Source: Rhynochetos jubatus
Lineage: Eukaryota > Chordata > Aves > Eurypygiformes > Rhynochetidae
Reading direction: 5' to 3'
Length of the DNA: 64,000 bases
Assembly: GCA_027574665.1 (NCBI GenBank)
Contig: CM050656.1
Location: 2,851,001-2,915,000, forward strand
The notes beneath the pieces were generated by a model. The model did no database searches. It saw only the letters and a program-made list of their open reading frames with translations, and was not told the origin of the DNA. The translations under genes and the position numbers were made by a program. Positions 39,191-48,960 of the stretch are shown here, in pieces. The first letter of the stretch is position 1, and each line of letters starts with the position of its first letter.

Positions 39191-40639
39191 TGTTTTGATC
39201 GGCAAGAATTTATATTTGTTTATTAATACAAAAGGTAAAGGTAAATGGCTTTTAGGCCAGTTCTTCGTCTCAGGTCTCTCAGCGAACCTGCCCGAGGTCG
39301 TGCCTGTGCTCAGGAGAATCCCACCCCCAGCCCCGCCACTGCCTCCAGTTTCTGTGGAAACAGCATGTTTCCACGGTTTCCTCTTAAATATGCTAAAAAA
39401 AAGTATTAATAACAGTGGAATTTCTTTCATTCGAGTTTTCATTTGAACGATGCCAGGTTTAGAGTTAAATTGCCCAGGTATTCGGCCTGCCCTAAATTCA
39501 AACCGGTGTTAACGGCAGATGAAGTTGGCGGGAGTTGGGAGCGGTGATGCTGGGCCCGTGCAGCCGCGGGCCCTGCCGTGTCTGCGGGGAGTCCATGGAA
39601 ACCTTCGCTCGCTGCTGCTCGAAGCTGTTCTCGTTTCTGAGGTTTATGGATCGCAGCTCCCATGGGCTGGTCAGTGCGGGTTTGCTGCTCTTTGTGGAAA
39701 TACCTGTAGGCGTTGGGGCTTTACTGGGTTCTCCCAAATTGCTGTAGCTGAGCGCAGAGCCCGGCGCTGCCTGCGCCGACCTTCGCATTCTGCTCTCCAC
39801 GGTCCCTTGTTTGAAATGGTGTTACAGAAAAGCAATAAACCGAGTTCATTCATCCTGATACCCCTTTATTGTGTTGGCTGGCTGCAGCTAGAAAAGCTGA
39901 TTTTTCTGTGGTTTGGTTTTATTTCTGCTGTAAGTGGTTAATAATTGGTAATGGACAGCTCTGCTTCTCCCAGCACGTCAGGCCGGAAGCTTGCTTTGCA
40001 GACTTCGTATGCATTTACTATTCAGATCTCTTCTCCTCCGCTTCCCTCATTTTAAGGAGAAAATTCATCTCAGGAGCGAGGAGCAGGCCAGCTGAAAAAG
40101 GCCTCCATGGGAATACATCGTGCTTCAGTTCGGAGGCAGCTGCACCACGCGGCTTGGCTCGAGCATCCCGCCTGGCTCTGCGTGCAGGGCCTCTCGTTCC
40201 GTGAACGGGGAAGGTGTGTTATCAGTCTGGGAGGAACAAACTCTGCAAAGCTTCACTGCTCCAGCGGGGTGAGGTGTGTGGTTAGAGCGGGGTGTGTGGG
40301 GCATGGGCAGAGGAGGCTTGGCAGAAGGTAAATGGAGATGCCAGTGTGAGTGTGACCATCAGCTGCCACTAACCAACTGTGGAACACGTGAAATTGAGCT
40401 TATGGGGGGAAGAAGTTAGATTTTTTTTCCTAGAGCAATAGTTCCTTTAAGGTTCATCTGGAATACTCACCTGCCACAGGGACCTTTCATGTGCTGTGTG
40501 TGAGCATTCAGGCCTTTGTGGGCTTTCAGGGCAGGGGCAGCAGGAGCCTGCACTGCAGCTTTTGACAGGGGGAAGCAAACTTGGGCAGGCAGAGGCAGCT
40601 GGTGTCAGTGTCCCCACCTGGTGGCAGAGCCAGCTGCTT
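39191..40639. other. CpG-richer non-coding stretch
   Basis: CpG is visibly more frequent at 39.3-39.8 and 40.05-40.3 kb. A GC-rich 22-base hairpin lies at 39552-39573 (7-bp stem, 8-base loop). No coding exon is recognised. The CTCF-like word at 40614-40627 lies at the right edge. Confidence 0.45.
40614..40627 (+). promoter_or_regulatory. CTCF-like core motif (candidate)
   Basis: CCACCTGGTGGCAG differs from the common vertebrate CTCF core CCASYAGRKGGCRS at a single position (T for A at position 6). It stands about 13 bases upstream of a CR1 fragment. Whether CTCF binds cannot be seen from sequence. Confidence 0.3.
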
Positions 40640-40790
40640 TGTGGATGCCCCATCCCTGGCAGTGTCCAAGGCCAGGCTGGATGAGGCTTGGAGCAACCTG
40701 GGCTAGTGGAAGGTGTCCCTGCCCATGGCAGGGGGTGGCACTGGGTGAGCTTTAAGGTCCCTCCCAACCGCTCTGTTATTCTATGATTCA
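40640..40790 (+). mobile_element. CR1 LINE 3'-end fragment (type B)
   Basis: The final ~150 bases of a CR1 3'UTR, from the GTGGATGCCCCATCCCTGGC segment to a tail TTATTCTATGATTC near 40776-40789. It is strongly 5'-truncated and non-coding. Confidence 0.93.
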
Positions 40791-41714
40791 TTGGCTGGGA
40801 TGCCAGCAGCTGCCGTACCTGGCCATGGATCCACTTCCTCGCTCATGGTCTCAGGGATGCAGTGCTGCTAAGAGATTAACGTAACCTCATAGACGCCTGG
40901 TGCGTCAGGTGGGTTCGAGCTGGATGGTTTGTCTATGGGATGCTCAGCTTCCGGCTGGAGACTCGGGATTTAGGGGTTATGCTGGTTTGTCCACCTGAGA
41001 CCATGAGACAGCAGGATGAGGGGTTCAGTGCATTTGTTTAGGTTAGGTCATCACAGAATTTAGATCTAAATGGAATTTTTAGGAATAAAGTAATTTTTAG
41101 GATGAATTTGTAACGGTTTATACTGCAGCCGCATATGTTCTAATTGATTTCAAGCAAAACCCACATAATTTGGTTTATACTTAATGAAGTTATAAAGTCA
41201 TACTGCAAATTAGTAAAAGATCCATTTATTCTGTTTTGGAGCGTGCTAGAAAAAAAGCAGTGGCAGTCACACAGAACTCACAGGGCATCAAAGGGAAGAG
41301 GTACCAGGGGAGGGGGCCTGTGGGGCAGACCCTGCTCTTGGCTTTTGTCTTTCATGCAGCCCAGCATGGCTCTGGGAACACGTGCTGCCACCGTATCTGC
41401 TCACCAGTTCCTCCTCCTAAAATGGACAAAGTGGGATTTGTCCACTGAGGGGCTGGCTAGACCGCGGCAGCGGGTTTGGGTGGGTGCACGGGGCTGTCTA
41501 CTCCAGCACAGGCTGTACCAGCGTGGGAGTGAGGAAGGGAGGAAAATGCATTTTGGTTGTGCATTGTGCTGGGAACCAGCAGCTCCAATGGCACCGGGAC
41601 TTCACTGTCCTGGCATGAAGTAAAGCAGAGCCCACCCCACGGTGTGTTTATAAACACGGATATAACATTGCACAACATGTGTACAGAAACACAGTGAGTC
41701 TGTGTGCCTTACCA
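40791..41714. other. Non-coding spacer, AT-rich in the middle
   Basis: No gene or repeat is recognised. The part 41040-41240 is AT-rich. I looked at its right end for the missing 5' half of the LTR found at 41.9 kb and did not recognise it. Confidence 0.5.
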
Positions 41715-41898
41715 ACCTGTGGAAGGGGCTCCCCAGGGAGATGGGGAGGTCACCATCCTGGGAGGGGTTGGAGAGCTGTGTGGATGAGGTGCTGAGGGAC
41801 ATGGGTTAGTGGTGGGCTTGGCTGTGCTGGGTTAATGGTTGGACTGGGTGGGCTTAAAGCTCTTTTCCAACCTAAATGACTCTGTGATTGTATGATTG
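41715..41898 (+). mobile_element. CR1 LINE 3'-end fragment (type A)
   Basis: The last ~180 bases of a type-A CR1 3'UTR. The tail is GTGATTGTATG near 41884-41894. It directly abuts a retroviral LTR fragment on its 3' side. The boundary is uncertain by about 10 bases because ATTGGTTGTGAG could belong to the LTR. Confidence 0.93.
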
Positions 41899-42152
41899 GT
41901 TGTGAGCAGTTGTTTTCATTTGCAACACTTGTCTTTTTTAGGTTTTATTTTCCTCTCTGTTATTTTTCTTTTCATTACAATTTATGATTATTATTATTAT
42001 CATCATATTTTACTTCAGTTCTTAAACTGTTCTTATCTACCCACAAGTTTTCTCACTTTGACCCTTTCAATTCTCTTCCCCCTATCCCGCTGTGGGGGAG
42101 TGAGTGAGCGGCTGTGTGGTGCTTGGTTGCCGGCTGGGGTTAAACCCCGACT
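41899..42152 (+). mobile_element. Endogenous retrovirus LTR, 3' part only
   Basis: I recognise this as the 3' portion of an LTR family common in bird genomes. The order fits: a T-rich start, an ATT trinucleotide run at 41986-42000, a CCCACAAGTTTTCTCACTTT segment near 42041, a GAGTGAGTGAGCGGCTG segment near 42098, and an end in GGGGTTAAACC near 42136. The 5' part of the LTR (promoter region) is absent and no internal retroviral genes are seen. It is therefore a broken solo-LTR remnant. The exact subfamily needs a repeat-library search. The reading frame through it is not a gene. Confidence 0.85.
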
Positions 42153-42289
42153 GCTACACTTCAACCCTCCAACTTGGCCTTTCTAAGGTGCCAAGTTTGC
42201 TCAGGAGAGAAAGTGGGCAGAAATGATCCACAGGCTTCTCGGGACTATTTATGTGTTCAGATGAAGGAGGGAGGGCGAAGCCCATCTGA
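42153..42289. other. Short spacer after the LTR
   Basis: Nothing recognisable. GC content falls towards the AT-rich island that follows. Confidence 0.5.
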
Positions 42290-42550
42290 ATAAATGTCAT
42301 CTAAAGCCTACTTAATGGAATTAGCAGGGGTAAGTCAGTGGAACTCCACTAAAGGCAATTGAGTCGCTCCCACTTAATTGGTGAATTTGTCATCATGTAC
42401 TTAAATTGCTCTATAGAGGGATGGAAACATGCTATATATTCTGCATGCTAAATATAGTCTACATGCTGGTCTTTCCTCATTAATAAAACTCAAAAAGGAG
42501 TTGTGTGAATGCTGAGAAGCCCATAGTGAGGATAGTTAATGAGTGTTAAT
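42290..42550. other. AT-rich island with MEF2-type and NKX2-type words
   Basis: Repeat-free AT-rich sequence. CTAAATATAG at 42448-42457 fits the MEF2 consensus. CACTTAA at 42371-42377 is the reverse complement of the NKX2 core TTAAGTG. TTAAT words cluster near 42536-42552. These short motifs are expected by chance at this frequency, so a regulatory role is only a hypothesis. Confidence 0.28.
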
Positions 42551-43429
42551 TGGTGAAGAAGGTGCTCCGTTGCTCAGGTTGTGCTGGATGCTCCGGTCCT
42601 GCCGTGGATAAGCGTTCATATCCCCAGCTGCCCGCTGGTTTCTGTAGGAACTGAAAGCTCATCAGGGCAGTGGACTCACAACCTGCCTGGTTTTCCTTGT
42701 CTCCCTGCAAGAGGGACGTGGCTGGGAGCTGCCTGTGCACCCACCCGTCTCTTTGCTGCGACAGCTGGTGCCAACTGGAATTTTCATGCGAGCAGACAAA
42801 GCTGGGGTCAGAGCTTGGAGAACTGTGCCTGCCCGTTGTGCCAAATGGCAGCTTTGGTTCTGCTGGCGGCTGGGTGCTGGGTTTGTGTGGAACCAGCCCA
42901 GGGGAAACCAGGCATCAACCCCGAGAACGGCTTGTTTGTGTTTGTCCCTTTATTGGTTGCTTTGGCTTTGGCTTTTCAGTCCTGTAACCAGCAGCATAGT
43001 GAACGGACTAGAGCCAGTGCTTTAATGCTGAGGGTGCTCTGTCTTGTTGCAGATTCAGTCCTGAAGGACGGCAGGACTAGCAACGTCGAGGCACGCGTGG
43101 ACATCGAGCCAAGGTGGTTGAGGTGCCATGAACAACTGCGGAAAGCAGCAGGTGGGAGAGACCTGCTGATGTTTTATGTGAGAAGCACCTTTTATTTGAG
43201 AGGTGAGAGACAGACAGGGAAGACCACAGCTTGGGCCAGAGAGGCCAAGGGATAGCACAGCTGGAAGGTCTGGCGGTGCTTTCCCTGGCTCGACAGCCGT
43301 CGTGGGAGGTGAGCTGCTGCCCTCTGCAACCCTCTGGAGCCTCACATCTGATGAAACCACAGCTCAGATGCTCCCAATGAAGAGGCTCTTTGGCAAGACT
43401 GTGGGGCAGAGAAAACCAGGGCAAAAATG
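42551..43429. other. GC-richer non-coding sequence
   Basis: A plus-strand frame at 42581-43255 is open for 224 codons but overlaps two other long frames in the same interval. It shows no domain I recognise. I regard it as a by-product of GC-rich composition. Confidence 0.5.
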
Positions 43430-44000
43430 CAGACATAATTAAAAATTAGGAGCTGGACTTCAGAGAAGATTAAAGTATTAGACTAAGGCAAAAGCTGCAG
43501 CAACTACACGACAGCACTTAATTTTCTTCCCTGGGGCCGACTGAACGCCTGACTTCTGGCCATTCGATGATGTTTTTGAGATTGCTGTGTGGGTTGGCAC
43601 AAAGCGTCTGCCTGCTTTCCCCTGTTCAGCCTGGTATTATCATCTCACAGTAATTACATTTTCACAAAATGAGACAGAATAAATACGTGCTTTTTTTGCA
43701 AGCATCAATATTTCCACGGAGTTAAATTGGCAGTTCCCTTATTTTGAAGCAAGAACATCAATGTTTCTAAGCCTGACTTGTCAGCCTTTCCCTTGGCCGG
43801 ATAATAATAGACTTATTGATCGCTCCTCAGAAAAATGGAGTAAAGGAACTTTGTCTTTCTACAGAAAGCCGGAATTTGACCTGGTGGGTTGTGAGAGGAG
43901 GACTCTCTGCTCCCTCTCTTAGCTGACACATCTTAGACGTTAAGATCTATTTAATTATTCCAGGCCTCCACAGCATGTTGTTTATATTTTAATGTTCTAC
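43430..44000. other. AT-rich island, possible conserved non-coding element
   Basis: Repeat-free AT-rich sequence lacking open frames, with words such as AGTAATTACATTTT (43650) and GGATAATAATAG (43799). Conservation has not been tested. Confidence 0.25.
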
Positions 44001-45456
44001 TTTGTGCAAATCCAGCTGCTCTGTTTCACAGCAGGGCTCATGTTGAAACTGTCGTTTAAAACAAACCACGGTGCAGGCTGGACCATCACCTGGGAGCGTG
44101 CAGCCTGGCTGTGCCTGCTCTGCCCTGGCCCAGGAGCAACAGGCTTGCAGGCGTCTTCAGGACCCACTCAAGGCGAGTGGCTGCTTCATCGCTCCGGAGG
44201 TCACACGGGACTGGGCTTGCAGGTCAGCCCATCTTGGGTTGGCGGTCACAGCGTGAATGAGGCTGATGTCCAATGGACGGGCTGAGCCAGTAGCTGATGG
44301 ACATGATGCTTCTCCGGGCTGGATGCTGAAGCTCTCAGTTCAGGACGGACCTGAGCAGCCTCTCACCTCCCAGACAAACAGCTTGACTGCTGAGCGGCTG
44401 CTGGTGAGTCATCAGTCTTGGTACTTCCCTGACGGTAGTTTTAAAGTGGTTTGAATTCTTTATAACAAGAAACAACAACGGAAACTCAGAATTCTGGTTT
44501 CTGGAGTTATCTCTCAATGTACTTTGAGTACCAGCGCGGCCTTTGCAGCGCAATACTGCAGGTCCACATTGTCCCTGGTAACTGCTGCGTGCTTTTGTTG
44601 AGTTCATCAGTTAAAAAGGCATTTATTTCTAGCTGGAAACTTGACTTGCTCTCTAGAAGAGGCTGCTGTGACTCATGCACCGTGACAAGTGCAGAGGCAC
44701 AGGAGCTGCATCCTTCCTGCCTTTCCAACCTCCCGCCCCCAGCCTCTGCTGGAGCTCGACTGTGAAATTAAGGGTGGCACGTGCAACCCTTGGCGAGGGG
44801 TGAACCACAACAGTCTGATCTGCTTTCCACCAGGCCCAAAAGCTGGTGCTTAGCATCGTGTCCACACAGTCCTGAGGTCCAACAGGCACCAAGAAGCGAT
44901 GCTGTCCCTCACACGTTGCGTTGCCTTTTTGAGTTGTGCTGTAAAGATACCAAAGTTACGCAGTCAGATACGAGAGGTATTAGCGACCAGAGCTGGATGG
45001 TAGGAAGCTGCCCACCGCAGAGGTGCTCGGGGGAGACTGAGGAGCCCTCAAAGCTCCCAGTGACTCCAACACTTCTTAAATGCCAGCACCTCCTTTGCTG
45101 CTTCTGCTCAGCTGGTCAAGAGCAGAAAAGGGGAAAGAAACTTGTGCTTTTTTTATCCTCTTTGTGTCCCTACTACTGAGATGAAAACTGTCGCTTTGAG
45201 CTTCTCCGGGGGCTCGTGTGTAGGTGTGTGTTTAAAGCAAGGAGATCAGATCCTCTGTTACCTGTAATCAACTCCTCTGCGAATGGCTTGTTTTCTAAGT
45301 TGTCTTAGAGGTGACTTGCTACAGGCCAGATATAATGAGCAACGTATGGGTTTGTTTGGTTGAGTTTGTTTATGAAACTGGGAAAGACGGTGTGCTTTGT
45401 GCTTGCTGGAAAATTCCCTGAGGAAGTGCGCATCTGAAGTGAGCCCAGCAGCATGT
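44001..45456. other. Non-coding sequence, no recognisable feature
   Basis: No gene, RNA or dispersed repeat is recognised. Frames are at most about 130 codons and overlap. Confidence 0.55.
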
Positions 45457-45715
45457 AACGGGTAATGGCTTTGAACTGAAAGAGAGCAGATTCAGAGTGG
45501 ACATTAGGAAGAAATTCTTCCCGGAGAGGGTGGGGGGCACTGGGACAGGTTGCCCAGAGAAGCTGTGGATGCCCCATCCCTGGAAGTGTCCAAGGCCAGG
45601 CTGGATGAGGCTTGGAGCAACCTGGTCTATGGAAGGTGTCCGTGCCCATGGCAGGGGGTGGCACTGGATGGGCTTCAGGGTCCCTTCCAACCCAAACCCT
45701 TCTGTGATTCTGTAT
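45457..45715 (+). mobile_element. CR1 LINE 3'UTR fragment (type B)
   Basis: The last ~260 bases of a CR1, closely similar to the copies at 28.5 and 31.4 kb. It contains the AGGAAGAAATTCTTCC segment near 45510 and ends in TTCTGTGATTCTGT at about 45714. It is 5'-truncated. The plus-strand frame through it is a translation of 3'UTR, not a gene. Confidence 0.95.
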
Positions 45716-48479
45716 TGGTTATGCATCATCCCCTGGCCTGGAGTACCTGCTCACCTGGGGCTTTTCTGAACCACCCATGGGAATGGAAATGGTGCACCTG
45801 GAAGAGAAACCTCTTCCAAATCCAGGTGCCCAGCAAAATATAGTGAAACCTCAAGTTTAACATGAATGGCTTGTGAGGTGTTTTGAGGCCCATGATAAAG
45901 CTGTGAGTTGGTTTAGGTAGGAACTTAATAAACACTTTCCTTATATCATGTTCACAATACAGATCCATAGATTTTCCTCAAGCTAATGCAGTGTTTGGAA
46001 AGTGCAGGTCCAACTATAGAGCTCCAGGGAACTCAGACGATGCCTGGGGAGAGGAGAGCTGACTGCTAGAACCTGAGGGACTGGTGGCTTCCCTTGGCCA
46101 TACCAAACAGGGGAAGGTGCTGCCGAGGGAGTTGGTTTCAGCAGGGTGCGAGAGCTGTGGCCCTTGCCGGAGATAGCGTTGCCCATTAAACATTTCAGGG
46201 TTGTGGAATGAAGGAGTGGAGCCTTTCACTTGTTTTTTCCAGATATGTGATGTAATCAGAAAGAAGCGATGCTTGTTGACATGGCAGTGTTAGTGAACAA
46301 AGTTAGGAATGTCTTAATTTCAGGTTTAAGTTGTCTGAGCAGTTGAACATGACAGCTCGTGTGTGCTGGCTGCAGCCTGACGGTCCACCCAATGTTTTGG
46401 TAACAGTTTTGGTAAGAGCGGTGCTGTGCAACACCGTGCGCCAACGCGGGTTGTGTGCACCGGGCAGAGGGCACCGGCTGTGCCAAGCGTGCGCCCAGGG
46501 GAGTCCAGAAAGACTGATTCCAGGTGGTTTCTCACAGCAGAAATCTGTGAGTCTGTAGCCAACAGCATTAAAGGGCAGTCACAATTTTGGTCTGCCATGC
46601 TGCTGAAGACTTGGCTTTTAACTGCATTAGCTACAAAGATTTTCATGTGGATTTTCAGCTGGTGTGAATTGCTGCGACTTCTCGGATGTCCGTGGAGGTT
46701 TGTGATCCTATGTCAACCAATAATTTGGCCCCTGATCTTCAAAAAGGAGTCAAGGCTTATGTCCATGACAAGAAAAAGTTATTAGTAAGTGAAAATTGCT
46801 TCCTTTGCTTTTCCTGCTCCTCCTCGTGACAGTAAATAACGGTGCAGAGGAGCCCGCTTAGAGGTAGGAGAGCAGGAGCTGATAAAGGCAGAAAAAGAAA
46901 TAGCCAAAAATACAAGTGCAAAGACAAAAACACCGAAGTGCATCAATGTTTTACCTCCCACTGCTGGAGCACGTGGCCCTGGGTGCCGAGGGCCCTGCCG
47001 CGGCGAGACCGAGCTGGAGCAAGAAGCAAATATGAGAAAATGTGATTCCAGTTTGGACACTCATGGACACTCAGTCTTGTGAAATGCAGAGGAGGGATGA
47101 GACCTTGAAGCAGCGCCTGGCAGTGATGCGGGTTATCGATGCAGGGTATCGACGCGGCTGCTAAGGATGCTGACGGCCTAACAGCTGAGGCACTCGGACT
47201 CAGCTCAGTATCTCCCTCCGCTCACTTTGGGTTAATCACGTGTAGGCTGCTCAGACCCTGCCCACAGGCCTCTAAGGTGCTGCTTTTAATTTATCTGATT
47301 GGGGCTGTAGGATCTTCTGCTCACCCAGGGTAATTTTGGGACACCAAGAGCCCAGGAGAAACGGTGCTGCAACCAGTGGATTCCCTCCTGCTGAAAACGG
47401 TCATTGCTTTAGCCCTGAGACGTGGATCGATTCCCGTGTTTGCAGGGGAAAGAGCCCTTGGTGAGCAGACTTAAATCGCAGGGAAGGATCCGGTGGCAGT
47501 GCCTGCTGTACGGGGCCGCAGAGCAGGGCACCCGCCCTCCCTGTGTCTGTGGAGAACTATATTCCAAAATTGTGTATGAGAGGCTGTGTTGGGGCGCTGG
47601 GGGCCAGAAGATCTCACCCTGTGTCTACCGGGGTGAGGATCCCACTGTTTCATAAACCCCAGGTAAACGCTGGAACTCCCTGGTTTTCATTATACAAGTC
47701 CGGATCTGATATCTCTCATTCCCAGGGAAAGGAAGAGCTATGTCAGAGCAAGAGAGAAGTACCAAGGAGTAACAGCTTCTGGATTTCGTGTAGCTCTTGT
47801 GTTGCTGGGTACGGGAAAATCGTGGAGGTGCCTTCAGGTGGCACGCGGCAGCCAGACAGGAGCGAGCCCCTTGCTGCTCAGCCTTCGCCAGCGCCGGTGC
47901 TGAGGATGGCTAAGAGGTTTCCAAAAGCAGAGCCAAGTGGCGTGGGCCAAAGCATAGTCCAAAAATGGGATGCTAAATAAATCCTTGGGACTGACTTGGG
48001 TGCTGTTCACTAATGCACAGTGCATCATCCTGGCTGGGAGGGAGTGACGGCAGGGAGGGTTTGGAGGGGCACGCGCTGCCATCCTTCGAGATTCCCCAAG
48101 TGAAGGGGAAGGCAGGAAACCACAAGTCTGGTTTCTGTGCTTCAGAGCGTATAGGCAGCGCAGGTAATGTAGCAGTGAGGGATTAAAAAGGAATGCTTCT
48201 ACCTAAAAACTACAGTTTTCCCAGAAGCCAGTGAAAATCTCTCCAGATAGGGCTGGTACAGTCACAATGGATTTTCCTTCCGGGAAAGCCGAAGCCAGAC
48301 AGGGTACGTAGCGCTCCTTACGCCAGACCTGCTGCCCTGCCAGGCTCGGCTCCGGTGAGTGAACTGTGAGTGCTGCTCTTCACCACGCCTCTTATTGAGG
48401 GGGCTGGAGCCGGCTCCCATGGAAGGAGAAGGAAAAGGCTCTGACGTCAATGAGAATTAAATCGAATCCCTGGAAAGGC
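45716..48479. other. Non-coding sequence, no recognisable feature
   Basis: No gene or dispersed repeat is recognised. CpG is fairly frequent around 46.4-46.5, 46.95-47.2 and 47.8-47.9 kb without forming an island. Confidence 0.5.
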
Positions 48480-48960
48480 TCCAAGAGGAAAGTGAGTGAA
48501 TAATTCACAACCAATAATTTATGCAGAAAATGTAGTTTCTTTTCCTACTCGAGGCTTGTCTCTAAAATGGAAAAGATTACTTCAGCTGTGTTTGTTGTTG
48601 GAACTTGTTCAATTAAGCTGAGTGAGGCTTTGAATCTCAGGTTTATTTTATGGATTGATTGTGTATAGTTTATATATCTGATACTTAAATTTCTGAAAAC
48701 TTCGCCTGCTTTGGCTAGGGCCGAATTAGCTGAACTGTGTCATGAAGCTGATCTTTGTGCTCTGATTGAACGAATTTAATACTGGCAGGGCTTGACCCGA
48801 ATCTCTTTTTCATCTCTTGCTCTTGGATTAAGCCCATGATCAAGGAGAGGCTTGAAGAAATACTTGTCATAGGTGCTTAAAACATTCAAGAAAAGGAGGA
48901 GACAGAAGAACTGGGAAATCTCAGTAAACAGGCAACATTTTTTGCATCATTTCAGGGTCA
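48480..48960. other. AT-rich island with a 13-bp palindrome
   Basis: Repeat-free AT-rich sequence. GTGAATAATTCAC at 48496-48508 is a perfect inverted repeat around a central A. No open frame runs through. A regulatory role is a guess from composition. Confidence 0.25.

Noticed and set aside
24001..41802. Apparently homologous small proteins starting M(A/S)LST.S at 24001-24249 (-), 32707-32985 (+) and 41602-41802 (-)
   Set aside because: They are antisense translations of type-A CR1 3' ends. The similarity comes from the repeat, not from a gene family.
41896..42186. 96-codon frame with a hydrophobic, Tyr-rich stretch
   Set aside because: It lies entirely over the LTR fragment. The Tyr run comes from the ATT trinucleotide repeat.
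42581..43255. 224-codon plus-strand frame
   Set aside because: Several other long frames overlap it, showing general stop depletion in GC-rich DNA. No domain is recognised.
28555..45769. Similar small frames with RKKF(F)L/PERVG at 28555-28743, 31401-31937 and 45497-45769 (+)
   Set aside because: They are sense translations of type-B CR1 3'UTR, which is non-coding in the element.
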